Below, piece by piece: positions 19,550-28,034 of a DNA stretch of 64,000 bases (position 1 is the stretch's first letter; each line of letters starts with the position of its first letter). The translations under genes and the position numbers were made by a program. This stretch comes from an uncultured Spirochaetales bacterium (lineage in GTDB: Bacteria; Spirochaetota; Spirochaetia; Sphaerochaetales; Sphaerochaetaceae): NCBI GenBank assembly GCA_949283305.1, contig CASDRU010000006.1, positions 248,001 through 312,000 of the forward strand. The letters are read 5' to 3'. A model generated the notes under the pieces. The model was not told the DNA's origin and made no database searches. It worked only from the letters and a program-made list of their open reading frames with translations.

Positions 19550-21062
19550 TTCCAACTCCTGCCATCAGGATGCCCAGTGCCTTTACACTTGCCTCCTTTT
19601 TATCCATCACCTTCTGGATTTTGCCCTTATATATGACGGCAATCCTGTCAGAAAGGTTTATTATCTCCTCAAGCTCTTCTGAGATAAGGAGTATGCCTAT
19701 ATTCTCCTTCTTCATCTTCAGCAGTTCTTTATGGATGAATTCTACAGCCCCGAGATCAAGTCCTCTTGTCGGATAGACTGCAATAAGGAATCTTGCATTT
19801 CTTGTAAGCTCCCGCGAGAGTATGACTTTCTGAATATTTCCGCCAGAAAGCGAGCCTGCTGCAGTCTGAGAGGAAGGGCAGCGTATGTCAAAATCCCTGA
19901 TGAGATTCTCCGCATTCTCCTCTATTTTCTTCTTTTTGAGGAATTTCCTGTGAGAGAACTTCTCTGTCTCCGCGTCCTTTAAAATAAGGTTCTCCTTGAT
20001 TGAGAAGGAGGGAACTATTCCCTCTATGTTCCTTTCTTCCGGGATATAGCCCATTCCCTGGCTGATAACGGCCCCGGGAGTGAGATTTACAATATTCTTT
20101 GAGAAGAAGATGATTTCTCCGCTCTCTGCTTTCCTTATTCCGTTTATCGCCTCCGCAAGCTCCCTCTGTCCGTTTCCGGAAACACCTGCAAGCCCCATGA
20201 TCTCACCTGAGTGGATATCAAGATCAAGGCCGTCAACGGCATAGAAATCCATGTCGGACTTGACGCGGAGATTCCTGATTGAAAGAGCAAGCTCGCCTTT
20301 TGCGCTCTCCTCCTCGTTCTTCGGGAGGTCTATCTCATGCCCGGTCATCATCTGCGCAATCTCCTGCGAAGAATAATCGCCGGTGTTTCCTGTAAACACT
20401 ATTTTCCCATGACGGAGGATTGCAACTTTGTCAGAAAGAGCCTTTACCTCCTGGAGCTTATGTGAAATGAATATGATGGAAAGCTCCTTTCTCATGTTCT
20501 TCAACAGTTCAATCAGCTCATCCGTCTCCTGCGGAGTCAGAGCACTTGTCGGCTCATCGAGAATCAAGAACTTTGCACCCAGAGAAAGTGTCTTGACAAG
20601 CTCGACTCTCTGCTGCTCGCCGACAGACAGCTGCCATATATATGCATCGGGGTTTACCTGGAGCTGATAACGTCTGCTCACTTCCTCGATCCTTGAGCGC
20701 ACCATGCCAAGGTCGAGCCTGCCCTTCTTCCATGCCTTTTTATATCCAAGTGCAACATTCTCAAGCACAGTCATGTTGTCAACAAGCATGTACATCTGAT
20801 GCACCATCCCAAGTCCTGCTTTGAACGCATCTTCCGGTCCACGGAAATGCACAGGCTCTCCGTTTATGAGAATCCTGCCCTCATCAGCTTCATAGATTCC
20901 CATCAGAATATTCATCAGCGTTGTCTTTCCAGCACCGTTTTCCCCTACAAGGGCAAGAACCTCGCCTTCATTGACTTCTATCGTTATGTTGTCAGAAGCC
21001 AGCACGCCAGGAAAGCGCTTTGTGATATTCTCCATTCTCAGACTAACGATTCTTTCACTCAT
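19542..21062 (-). CDS. BMP-type (nucleoside-like) ABC transporter, dual ATPase
   Basis: 506 residues with two ABC domains, as in RbsA/YufO. The first domain has Walker A GENGAGKTT, signature LSVGEQQRVEL and Walker B LILDEPTSALT. The second has a degenerate Walker A region GVSGNGQRE and signature LSGGNIQKVILSREL, the usual asymmetry. No Shine-Dalgarno precedes ATG 21062, which lies 14 nt after the stem of a terminator-like hairpin, so its expression probably depends on readthrough. Confidence 0.93.
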   Translation of the reverse strand: MSERIVSLRMENITKRFPGVLASDNITIEVNEGEVLALVGENGAGKTTLMNILMGIYEADEGRILINGEPVHFRGPEDAFKAGLGMVHQMYMLVDNMTVLENVALGYKKAWKKGRLDLGMVRSRIEEVSRRYQLQVNPDAYIWQLSVGEQQRVELVKTLSLGAKFLILDEPTSALTPQETDELIELLKNMRKELSIIFISHKLQEVKALSDKVAILRHGKIVFTGNTGDYSSQEIAQMMTGHEIDLPKNEEESAKGELALSIRNLRVKSDMDFYAVDGLDLDIHSGEIMGLAGVSGNGQRELAEAINGIRKAESGEIIFFSKNIVNLTPGAVISQGMGYIPEERNIEGIVPSFSIKENLILKDAETEKFSHRKFLKKKKIEENAENLIRDFDIRCPSSQTAAGSLSGGNIQKVILSRELTRNARFLIAVYPTRGLDLGAVEFIHKELLKMKKENIGILLISEELEEIINLSDRIAVIYKGKIQKVMDKKEASVKALGILMAGVGND

Positions 21063-21070
21063 AAAATCAC

Positions 21071-21095
21071 AAAAAGAGGGGATTTTACTCCCCTC
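21071..21095 (-). terminator. Intra-operon hairpin between binding-protein and ATPase genes
   Basis: 7-bp stem (21089-21095 with 21076-21082 on the minus strand), 6-nt loop, then five U. Partial termination here would give more binding protein than transporter, a common arrangement in ABC importers. Confidence 0.75.
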
Positions 21096-21111
21096 ACATA
21101 AGTTTTAAAAA

Positions 21112-22116
21112 TCAGAGCTCTACACTTGCATAGTCTGCAAGGAGATCGCTGGATGCAGTAAACTCATCAAGAGCCTGCTCAACCTTTGCCTTTACTTCAG
21201 CAGGAACATCAAGAGCCTCATTGTAGCCGAATCTGAATCCGCCGTTGTTGAAGTTCATCGGTATGCACTGGCCGCCCTTGATTCCGTTTTCAAGGCTTTC
21301 CACGAGTCCGATGACAACAGCCTTGTAGTTATATGCGCTTGCTGCAAGGCACTTTGCCTGTCCCTCAGCAGTATCAAGCTGAGCAAGATCCTGACCGACC
21401 CAGAGCGCATCTGTTGATGCTGTGGCATTGAGTGCTCCGATTGCCTGCTGGGATGCGCCTGTAAGGACGTCACATCCGTTTGCAATGAGTGTTGTTGCAA
21501 TCTCGCCTGCCTTTACATAGTCACTGAAATCGCCGGAGAGTGTTGTGCTTACCTGTGCATCTGGATTAACAGCCTCAACACCCATGATATATCCTCTCAT
21601 GTAGCGTGCTGCATCTCCGCTGTCAACAGGACCGACCATACCTACCTTGCCGCTTTTTGTCATCATACCAGCGATGATGCCTGACAGATATCCTGTCTCC
21701 TCACTCTCTGGCATGTATGTGAATACGTTATCCGGTCCGATTTCTGAGCTTGTACCGAATGCAAATGTAACATCCGGATACTCCTCTGCAACCTCGAGAA
21801 TGGCATTCTTGTACTGTGCACCATGAGCGATGATCAGATCATAGCCTTCTGCTACAAACTGACGGATGTAAGTTCCTGCATCAACAGTTGAGACCTTTTC
21901 TGTATAGCTGAACTCCATTCTGTCCCCAAGCTCTTCCTTTGCCTGTACAAGACCGTCATACATTGACTGGCACCAGCCCTTGTCATCGATTGTGTTCTCA
22001 ACGATGAGTCCGATTTTCACAGCACCTGCTGCACCGTCTGCTGCTTCTTTGCTTCCACCTGCAAAGAGTGTGAAAGCAAGGAGCAATACTGTAAGAGTCA
22101 AAATAATCTTTTTCAT
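21112..22116 (-). CDS. BMP-family substrate-binding protein
   Basis: 334 residues, periplasmic BMP/PnrA-like (Med) binding protein, probably for nucleosides. Signal peptide of about 20 residues ends in LLLAFTLFAGGSKEA. There is no lipobox cysteine, so signal peptidase I processing is implied. Conserved VENTIDDKGWCQSMYDGL and FGTSSEIGPDNVFTY follow. ATG 22116 has an AGGAG site; the longer frame to 22149 is rejected. Encodes the first gene of the importer operon, with permeases and ATPase downstream. Confidence 0.9.
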   Translation of the reverse strand: MKKIILTLTVLLLAFTLFAGGSKEAADGAAGAVKIGLIVENTIDDKGWCQSMYDGLVQAKEELGDRMEFSYTEKVSTVDAGTYIRQFVAEGYDLIIAHGAQYKNAILEVAEEYPDVTFAFGTSSEIGPDNVFTYMPESEETGYLSGIIAGMMTKSGKVGMVGPVDSGDAARYMRGYIMGVEAVNPDAQVSTTLSGDFSDYVKAGEIATTLIANGCDVLTGASQQAIGALNATASTDALWVGQDLAQLDTAEGQAKCLAASAYNYKAVVIGLVESLENGIKGGQCIPMNFNNGGFRFGYNEALDVPAEVKAKVEQALDEFTASSDLLADYASVEL

Positions 22117-22361
22117 ACTTTCTCCTGTTTCCTGTCTTTTTTTTAACATGAAGGAAATATTATTAGCAACATGAAAAAGAAAAATACAACAAAAAGAAAG
22201 ATAAAAACAACAATTTCAATCAGGATTTGCAACACAAATGCAACAAGAGATATAAATATTATTTTATCGATAAAAATTTATAAATTTATATCAGGCAATA
22301 ATTTATTTTGCATTCTCCTCTCATCCGTGTTAGTCTTTGATTAACAAGAGGAGAAAAAAAC
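22117..22361. other. AT-rich intergenic region between importer and methyltransferase
   Basis: 245 bases, very A/T-rich, between two divergent genes, so it must hold the importer promoter. A short dyad ATTTG-N5-CAAAT lies at 22225-22239. I see no riboswitch consensus and no small gene. Confidence 0.5.
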
Positions 22362-22952
22362 ATGACAACAGCAGTATATGACACAAATGCGGGTGAGTTC
22401 ATATCTTCATGGCTTACTGCGGATATGAGCCGGGAATATTCGATTTTTGAGAATCTTGTGAAGCCGGGTGCGAAAATACTGGACGGAGGCTGCGGAAGCG
22501 GAAGGGACACACTATATTTTCTCCAGAAAGGCTATGATGTATCTGCATTCGATCCCTCTGAGGAAATGATAAAATATGCAAGCGATTTTACCGGAATCAA
22601 GATAAGGAACCTCAAATGGGAAGATCTTGATGAGAAGGAAAAATATGATGCTGTTTGGGCAAGTGCCACACTCTATCATGTTGCAAGGATAGACATGCCT
22701 GCAGTATTTGCACGCATTTCAAATGCGCTCAAGAGCAAGGGAATACTCTTTGCCTCGTTCCGCGACCGTCCCGATGACTTTAAGGAAGCAGAGACAGGAC
22801 GCGTGCTCACAAGTTTTGACAAGGATACATTCTCTCATTTCCTTTCTTCAATAAACCTCTTTGACATAATCGAAATTGAAGAGCGCATTGACTCAAGAAA
22901 GGGAAAAGAAGATGAGAAATGGCTCTTTGCCTTTTTGAGAAAGAAGATCTGA
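22362..22952 (+). CDS. Class I SAM-dependent methyltransferase
   Basis: 196 residues. Motif I ILDGGCGSGRDTLYFLQKGYDVSAFD is followed by SEEMIKYA and the DAVWASATLYHV strand. UbiE/tellurite-resistance-type fold; substrate unknown. Good AAGAGGAG site before the ATG. Ends 5 nt before the stop of the convergent azlD gene. Confidence 0.85.
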   Translation: MTTAVYDTNAGEFISSWLTADMSREYSIFENLVKPGAKILDGGCGSGRDTLYFLQKGYDVSAFDPSEEMIKYASDFTGIKIRNLKWEDLDEKEKYDAVWASATLYHVARIDMPAVFARISNALKSKGILFASFRDRPDDFKEAETGRVLTSFDKDTFSHFLSSINLFDIIEIEERIDSRKGKEDEKWLFAFLRKKI

Positions 22953-22957
22953 TTGTT

Positions 22958-23257
22958 TCAGATTAAGAGAATAAGCGTGGTCACGATGAGAGAAGCAAAG
23001 ATTGATATGACCATGCTTATTTTTTTGTACCCAAAGATAAAAGCAACAAGAACTCCCGCCAGTGATGCATACCATGATGAAGAGAAATCTGTGAGGGCAA
23101 GAGGGAAAATCAGCGCTCCAAGAGAAGATACAGGAAGAAGATACATTGCCTTTCTTACCTTTTTAGGAAGCTTTTCAGCTTTTCGCGCAAACATTGGAGT
23201 TATCCTCAGGCTCATGGTTGCAAGAGCTGAAAGAAGAATCAAGAGAATCTTATTCAT
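22958..23257 (-). CDS. azlD: AzlD-family branched-chain amino acid export subunit
   Basis: 99 residues, mostly hydrophobic, AzlD fold with three to four membrane segments and the conserved basic stretch KKVRKAMYLLPVSSLGALI. Works with AzlC as an exporter. Start ATG 23257 overlaps the azlC stop by 8 nt with GAGGAGGT upstream; the longer frame to 23278 is inside azlC. Confidence 0.85.
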   Translation of the reverse strand: MNKILLILLSALATMSLRITPMFARKAEKLPKKVRKAMYLLPVSSLGALIFPLALTDFSSSWYASLAGVLVAFIFGYKKISMVISIFASLIVTTLILLI

Positions 23258-23951
23258 CAAGGACCTCCTCATCTTCATAGATGAAAGTGGATACTATGGT
23301 CGAAATGAGCATTGAAAGCGTGAAGCTAAGCCCTGTTGAAATCTTGAAGCAGAGGATGAACAGCGTGTTCAAGGATGCTGAGACAAAAAAGACAACAAGC
23401 GCCTTGATATTCTTCTCCACCTCCGCTCCCATGAGGGATGAGAACATTGCATATATTGTTATAACTGAAGCGCTCTGCACCACAGGAGGAAGAAAGGATC
23501 CTGCCAAAAAGCCGGTTGCAGTGCCGCTTACCCATCCCAGGTATGAAGTCAGAATCAGTCCTGCCATATAGGAAAAAGGAAGACTCCTTGATTTCAAGGC
23601 AGAGATTGCAAAAACCTCGTCTGTGCATCCGAAACCGCAAAAAAGAAGAGCGAAAAAGCTCTTGGCCTCAAGATGGGGGCGCAGGGATGAGGACATGAAC
23701 AGATAGCGGGAGTTTATAAGGAACACGCTTATGACGATTTCAAGAAGGAACGATCCTGCATTGTAGAGATTGAGCATCAGAAACTGCCCGCTTCCTGCAA
23801 AGTTAGTCAGACTTGTAAGGACTCCCTCGATGAATGTAAAACCGCTTGTGCGTGTCAGGAGGCCGAATGCCAGCGCTGTGGTGAAATAGCCTAAAAAGAC
23901 AGGAAAACCGTCCTTGCATCCCCTTTTAAATGTCAAAACCCTTTCTGCCAT
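23250..23951 (-). CDS. azlC: AzlC-family branched-chain amino acid exporter subunit
   Basis: 233 residues, multi-span membrane protein with AzlC hallmarks: KDGFPVFLGYFTTALAFGLL at the N-terminus, NFAGSGQF and INSRYLFMSSSLRPHL. TTG 23987 is an alternative start. ATG 23951 is chosen because TATATT lies 7 nt upstream and TTGAAT 17 bp before that, so the mRNA is predicted leaderless. Presence near an ilv-leu operon fits overflow export of branched-chain amino acids. Confidence 0.85.
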   Translation of the reverse strand: MAERVLTFKRGCKDGFPVFLGYFTTALAFGLLTRTSGFTFIEGVLTSLTNFAGSGQFLMLNLYNAGSFLLEIVISVFLINSRYLFMSSSLRPHLEAKSFFALLFCGFGCTDEVFAISALKSRSLPFSYMAGLILTSYLGWVSGTATGFLAGSFLPPVVQSASVITIYAMFSSLMGAEVEKNIKALVVFFVSASLNTLFILCFKISTGLSFTLSMLISTIVSTFIYEDEEVLDE

Positions 23952-23958
23952 GGAAGAA

Positions 23959-23987
23959 AATATAGACCTCCTCTTCCTTTGATTCAA
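23959..23987 (-). promoter_or_regulatory. Predicted leaderless promoter of azlCD
   Basis: TTGAAT (23982-23987) and TATATT (23959-23964) with a 17-bp spacer on the minus strand; the -10 box ends 7 nt before ATG 23951. An AGGAGG in the spacer is not positioned as a ribosome site. Confidence 0.5.
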
Positions 23988-23994
23988 TATTTTG

Positions 23995-24024
23995 TTGCGC
24001 TGAATGCCGGAATTTTTCTAAAAT
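23995..24024 (+). promoter_or_regulatory. Predicted leaderless promoter of the ABC-F gene
   Basis: TTGCGC (23995-24000) and TAAAAT (24019-24024), 18-bp spacer; -10 ends 6 nt before ATG 24031. The -35 is weak. Confidence 0.4.
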
Positions 24025-24030
24025 AGGCTG

Positions 24031-25875
24031 ATGAATGTTCTGAGCGTTGAGAATCTAGAGAAAACTGTCAATGACGAGCCTTTGTTTTCCTCTCTTACTT
24101 TCGGGCTGGAAAAGGGAGAGAAAGCGGCTGTTGTAGGAAGAAACGGAAGCGGGAAAAGCACTCTTTTAAAGATCATCTCCGGTTTTTTAAGCCCCGATAA
24201 AGGAAGAGTGAGCATAAACAGGAGCACCAGAATCTCTTCATCCATGCAGGACTTCTCATCATCAGCTGACGACAGCATAAGAAGCTATTTCTACTCTGCC
24301 CCATCGCCTGATATAGCCCTTTTGAAAAAGTACAACGATGCAATAGCAGAAAATGATGAGAGGACATACACAGCCCTTGGGGAGGAAATCTCGCAGAAAG
24401 GACTATGGAACATCGAGCGTGAGTTTTATGCAAAATGCGAGTATTTCAATCTGAAAAAGGATCCAGAGACTCCTGTCTCAACACTCTCAGGAGGAGAAAA
24501 GAGAAAGCTACAGCTTGCACTTGCATTCAGCCAGAAAGCAGATCTTGTGCTCCTCGATGAGCCCACAAACCATCTTGACATAAAAACAATAGAGAAGCTG
24601 GAAGCTCTCCTTGAAGATGAGAAGCTCACAGTTCTCCTTGTCACTCATGACAGACAGCTTATTGACAATACATGCTCCGTGATCTATGAGCTCGATAAAG
24701 GTGAGTTTTACCGTCATGAAGGCACATTTCTTTCATACCTGGAAAACAGAAGGGAAAGAGAGGAAGAGAAGGAAAAGAGGCAGGAAAAGCTGAACAACAT
24801 CCTTTCAGGAGAGCTGAAATGGCTCAGCCGCGCTCCAAAGGCAAGAGGAGGCAAAGACAAGAACAGGAAAGAAAGGATAGAGAAAATGCTTTCTCTTGTT
24901 GAAAAGAAGAAAAAAGACAGCTCGCCTTTCTTCTCTTTATACAAAAAGCTTTCAAAAAAGGTGCTTGAGATAGAGAACATTTCCAAAGCATGGGACGGTA
25001 AAACATTGTTCTCAGGCTTTTCATTCTCTTTTCTTGACGGCATGAGAATCGGTGTAATCGGTGACAACGGCAGCGGGAAAAGCACTCTTTTGGACATAAT
25101 TGCAGGTGTTGTTGAAAGCGATGAGGGAACTGTAGACAAGGGCAGCAGCACATACATCTCCTACTATGACCAGATGAAACGCACTCTTAAAGAAGACAAG
25201 AGCATACTTGAATATTTTTCCTCGATTGCAGAGAACATACAGACTGAATACAAGATTCTTTCAGCAGATGCCTTTCTCTCCATGTTCGGATTTTCCAGAA
25301 GCAACCAGAACAAGAGGATAAGCACTCTCTCCGGTGGGGAGAAAAGAAGGCTCTATCTCATTTCAAAGCTTATTGAGAATCCCAATTTCCTGATTCTTGA
25401 TGAGCCGACAAATGACCTTGATCTCTGGAGCATGGAGAATCTTGAATACTATCTCTCCACTTTCCGCGGAGTGAGCCTTATCTGCTCGCACGACAGGGCA
25501 TTCCTTGAGATAAACTGCGACTATCTCTTTGTCATAGAGAATCAGAAGATCAGCTTCTACAGCTCATCATACAGTGCATATGAAAAAAGCAGAGCAGCGG
25601 AAAAGGATTCAAAGAAAAGGGAAAAGGAAACTGCAAGACGTGAAAAACGTGAGAAAAAAGGCCTTACATACAAAGAGATGAAGGAAAAGGAAGAACTGGA
25701 GAATACACTGTCTTTTCTGATGGAAAAAAAGAAAGCTCTTGAAGAGTCATTCACACAAGCCGGCCTTTCCTACATCGAGATTGATAAAAACAACAGGAAA
25801 TATGAAGAAATCCTCAGGAAAGAGGATGAGATTACAGACCGCATTCTCGCCCTCATGGAGAAGGAAGAAGCCTAG
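24031..25875 (+). CDS. ABC-F family ATPase (Uup/EttA-like)
   Basis: 614 residues, soluble protein with two ABC domains and no membrane part. Domain 1: Walker A GRNGSGKST (about residue 35), LSGGEKRKLQL, LLDEPTNHLD. Domain 2: GDNGSGKST (about residue 345), LSGGEKRRLYL, LDEPTNDLD. A basic linker lies between them, and a C-terminal coiled coil of about 90 charged residues is typical of Uup. Such proteins act on ribosomes or nucleic acids; whether it gives antibiotic resistance cannot be told. Start appears leaderless. Stop shares CTAG (25872-25875) with the convergent gene. Confidence 0.93.
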   Translation: MNVLSVENLEKTVNDEPLFSSLTFGLEKGEKAAVVGRNGSGKSTLLKIISGFLSPDKGRVSINRSTRISSSMQDFSSSADDSIRSYFYSAPSPDIALLKKYNDAIAENDERTYTALGEEISQKGLWNIEREFYAKCEYFNLKKDPETPVSTLSGGEKRKLQLALAFSQKADLVLLDEPTNHLDIKTIEKLEALLEDEKLTVLLVTHDRQLIDNTCSVIYELDKGEFYRHEGTFLSYLENRREREEEKEKRQEKLNNILSGELKWLSRAPKARGGKDKNRKERIEKMLSLVEKKKKDSSPFFSLYKKLSKKVLEIENISKAWDGKTLFSGFSFSFLDGMRIGVIGDNGSGKSTLLDIIAGVVESDEGTVDKGSSTYISYYDQMKRTLKEDKSILEYFSSIAENIQTEYKILSADAFLSMFGFSRSNQNKRISTLSGGEKRRLYLISKLIENPNFLILDEPTNDLDLWSMENLEYYLSTFRGVSLICSHDRAFLEINCDYLFVIENQKISFYSSSYSAYEKSRAAEKDSKKREKETARREKREKKGLTYKEMKEKEELENTLSFLMEKKKALEESFTQAGLSYIEIDKNNRKYEEILRKEDEITDRILALMEKEEA

Positions 25876-26336
25876 TCTTCCTTCTCGTCCGTTATTAGAC
25901 TCACATCCTGGCTTTTCACGCTGAGGCTCCTTCTCAAAAAAGGATTGAGGCCCAGGAAAGTCTTCTTGAACTCTTCCTCGCTTTCTTTAAGCGCAGCCTG
26001 CCACACAGGAGCAAACCCCGGAGAATTCATAGTAAGACGCTCTGCTGCTGTCTGCATGACTTCAAGACGCTGTATTTCCCTTCTTCCTGGCTTCTGGCTG
26101 AGAGTCTTGAGCGAAACGCGGAGATTCTCATTCTCCTTTTTCAGCTCCTCAACCTGACTTTTGAGCTTTCCGACTCCTTCGCTTTCAAGCTCCATGCGGT
26201 CAGTAAGCATTTTCTTCAGCCTTTCAACCTCTTTATTTCCAGCCTTCCTGATCTGCGAAGTCTTTACAACAGACACGCAAAGAATCACGAATGCGACGCA
26301 TAACCCGATAATAAGTCCAACAAGCATTTCATTCAT
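25872..26336 (-). CDS. Membrane-anchored coiled-coil protein, unknown function
   Basis: 154 residues. One N-terminal membrane helix (about residues 4-24), then a charged coiled coil (about 30-85, SQVEELKKENENLRVSL) and a C-terminal region with GLNPFLRRSL. No family recognised. TATATT ends 11 nt before the ATG and no ribosome site is seen, so the 5' UTR is probably very short. Encoded opposite the ABC-F gene with a shared CTAG stop. Confidence 0.6.
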   Translation of the reverse strand: MNEMLVGLIIGLCVAFVILCVSVVKTSQIRKAGNKEVERLKKMLTDRMELESEGVGKLKSQVEELKKENENLRVSLKTLSQKPGRREIQRLEVMQTAAERLTMNSPGFAPVWQAALKESEEEFKKTFLGLNPFLRRSLSVKSQDVSLITDEKED

Positions 26337-26387
26337 ACATCTAATCTAATATATAAGGAGACAAAAAACAAACAGAAAAATTTAGAC

Positions 26388-26416
26388 TTAACAAAAAGAA
26401 GAAAAAAGTTTATATT
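26388..26416 (+). promoter_or_regulatory. Promoter of tRNA-Leu
   Basis: TTAACA (26388-26393) and TATATT (26411-26416), 17-bp spacer, about 10 nt before the mature tRNA 5' end. Confidence 0.7.
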
Positions 26417-26425
26417 ATCCTCGTT

Positions 26426-26508
26426 GCCCAAGTGGTGGAATGGTAGACACAAAGGACTTAAAATCCTTTGGCAGTAATGCCGTACGAGTTCGAGTCTCGT
26501 CTTGGGCA
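26426..26508 (+). tRNA. tRNA-Leu(UAA)
   Basis: 83-nt class II tRNA. Acceptor GCCCAAG pairs with CTTGGGC; anticodon TAA at 26459-26461 in a 7-nt loop on a perfect 5-bp stem; long variable arm; T-loop TTCGAGT. Only CA, not CCA, follows the discriminator, so CCA is added enzymatically. Confidence 0.97.
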
Positions 26509-26526
26509 CATTTTTCTTTTCCCAGC

Positions 26527-27309
26527 ATGAATATATTTGACTCGCATTTTCATAGTCTCATAATGAGAAAGAACGGAGATTTATCTCCTCTCCCCACATC
26601 CGTTACAGGAATAGATGTATCTGCAGATCCTTTTGACATAATAGAGAGAATTGAAATACTAAAGGGTCTTGAAAATGTAAGCTATTCTGTCGGCTCCGGT
26701 CCATGGAGGATAGCAGACGAGGATTTTTCTTCTCCAGAAGAGGAAGCAGAAATTCTTGAAAAGCTGATTCTTGAATATGATGCGCATTTCATCGGAGAAT
26801 GCGGGCTTGATCTCTTTCATGACTATGGCAGTATAAAAGCGCAGAGAGAACTTTTTTTAGTTCAGATCATGCTTTCCAACAAGCTGAATAGACCGATTAT
26901 AATCCACTCACGTGATGCAGCGGAGGATACAGTTGAAACTCTGGAAAAAAACACTTTCTCCTCTAGCGGCATCATGCATTGCTTCAGCTATGACAAAAAC
27001 ATCATGAAAAAAGCCCTTGATAAAGGTCTTTACATATCATTTTCCGGAAATGTCACATACAGGAAAAATGATTTGATCAGGGAATCTGCCATATACTGCC
27101 CTTCTGACAGGATACTGTATGAGACGGACAGCCCGTATCTTTCACCTGTGCCCATGAGGGGAAAGAAGAACAGGCCGGAATATACAGAATACATTCTTTC
27201 ATTCCTTTCAGAAATAAGGAAAGAGGACAAGATATCGCTTTATGAGAAAGTGATTGAGAACTACAAAAGACTCTTAAGCCTCTCAGAAGGAAAGGGCAGA
27301 GCTGATTAA
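26527..27309 (+). CDS. tatD: TatD-family metal-dependent deoxyribonuclease
   Basis: 260 residues, amidohydrolase-like TIM barrel. Metal motifs in order: DSHFHS (residues 5-10), GECGLDLFHD, IIHSRDA, MHCFS and ETDSPYLSP. ATG 26527 lies 18 nt after the tRNA-Leu gene without a Shine-Dalgarno or promoter between, so it is probably cotranscribed with the tRNA. The 3' end overlaps the convergent gene by 27 nt. Confidence 0.88.
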   Translation: MNIFDSHFHSLIMRKNGDLSPLPTSVTGIDVSADPFDIIERIEILKGLENVSYSVGSGPWRIADEDFSSPEEEAEILEKLILEYDAHFIGECGLDLFHDYGSIKAQRELFLVQIMLSNKLNRPIIIHSRDAAEDTVETLEKNTFSSSGIMHCFSYDKNIMKKALDKGLYISFSGNVTYRKNDLIRESAIYCPSDRILYETDSPYLSPVPMRGKKNRPEYTEYILSFLSEIRKEDKISLYEKVIENYKRLLSLSEGKGRAD

Positions 27310-27927
27310 TGCATTCCAGTCCGGACAGGCTGTGAAGATGATTCTGTCCTTATTTTGAAAGACACAGGAATCAAGATAATCGAGCACAATAGCATTTTCT
27401 ATGCTCTCAACAAGAGCATAGCAATCATATATTGATGCGGCTATCACAACATCACCTTCATCAATTAAGGATCGGAATTCTCCGGCATTCCTTTCATTTA
27501 TCGCGCCCTTATAGGAAATTGCCCTGAAAAGAGGAAGATTGCTTTCAAGAAAAGTGCAAAGCTCCTTTTCCATTTCATTTTCCTCATCATATAAGAGAAC
27601 TGCGCTCATATCCTTCAGTTTATCTATAAGAGGAGAATATGAGGTGATGTAATCAAATGAATACGAAATTACATTTTCATTTTCTATTGCTAAATCGGAA
27701 TGATTAATTATCAAATCATATTCTTTTTTGCTGTCAAAATCACTTTCCCTTATAATCTCAACAGAATATGAGAAGCCGCCTTCAGGCAATGGCATGAGAA
27801 AAATCATTTCATCAGGCAGATCAGGCAACACAAAGGCAACCCTGTCTCTGGAAAAAAGAATGAAAGAAATGATAATCAGAGAAAGGAAAAGCAGCAAAAA
27901 AAGCAGAAGGAGGAATTTCTTTTTCAT
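27283..27927 (-). CDS. Hypothetical membrane-anchored extracytoplasmic protein
   Basis: 214 residues; N-terminal basic residues then a long hydrophobic segment (about 5-27), rest soluble. Motifs YDLIINHSDLA, VVIAASIYDCYALVE and CPDWNALISSALSF give an alternating alpha/beta pattern reminiscent of half a periplasmic-binding-protein fold, but no family is recognised. Upstream TTGAGA-N17-TAGAAT ends 8 nt before the ATG, a leaderless arrangement. Confidence 0.6.
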   Translation of the reverse strand: MKKKFLLLLFLLLFLSLIIISFILFSRDRVAFVLPDLPDEMIFLMPLPEGGFSYSVEIIRESDFDSKKEYDLIINHSDLAIENENVISYSFDYITSYSPLIDKLKDMSAVLLYDEENEMEKELCTFLESNLPLFRAISYKGAINERNAGEFRSLIDEGDVVIAASIYDCYALVESIENAIVLDYLDSCVFQNKDRIIFTACPDWNALISSALSF

Positions 27928-27935
27928 ACTCTTTC

Positions 27936-27964
27936 ATTCTAAAGGCCCTGCCCTTTCTTCTCAA
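27936..27964 (-). promoter_or_regulatory. Predicted leaderless promoter of the 214-residue gene
   Basis: Minus strand TTGAGA (27959-27964), TAGAAT (27936-27941), spacer 17 bp, 8 nt to ATG 27927. Confidence 0.55.
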
Positions 27965-28034
27965 TATATTATGTTGACGATATGAGCATTAAATGAGTAA
28001 AATAGTATCGATTGATATTTAGGAGGTACCATTA

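Noticed and set aside
22150-22330. Purine riboswitch before the BMP operon
   Set aside because: I looked because the importer seems to carry nucleosides; the region lacks the conserved core and is simple AT-rich sequence.
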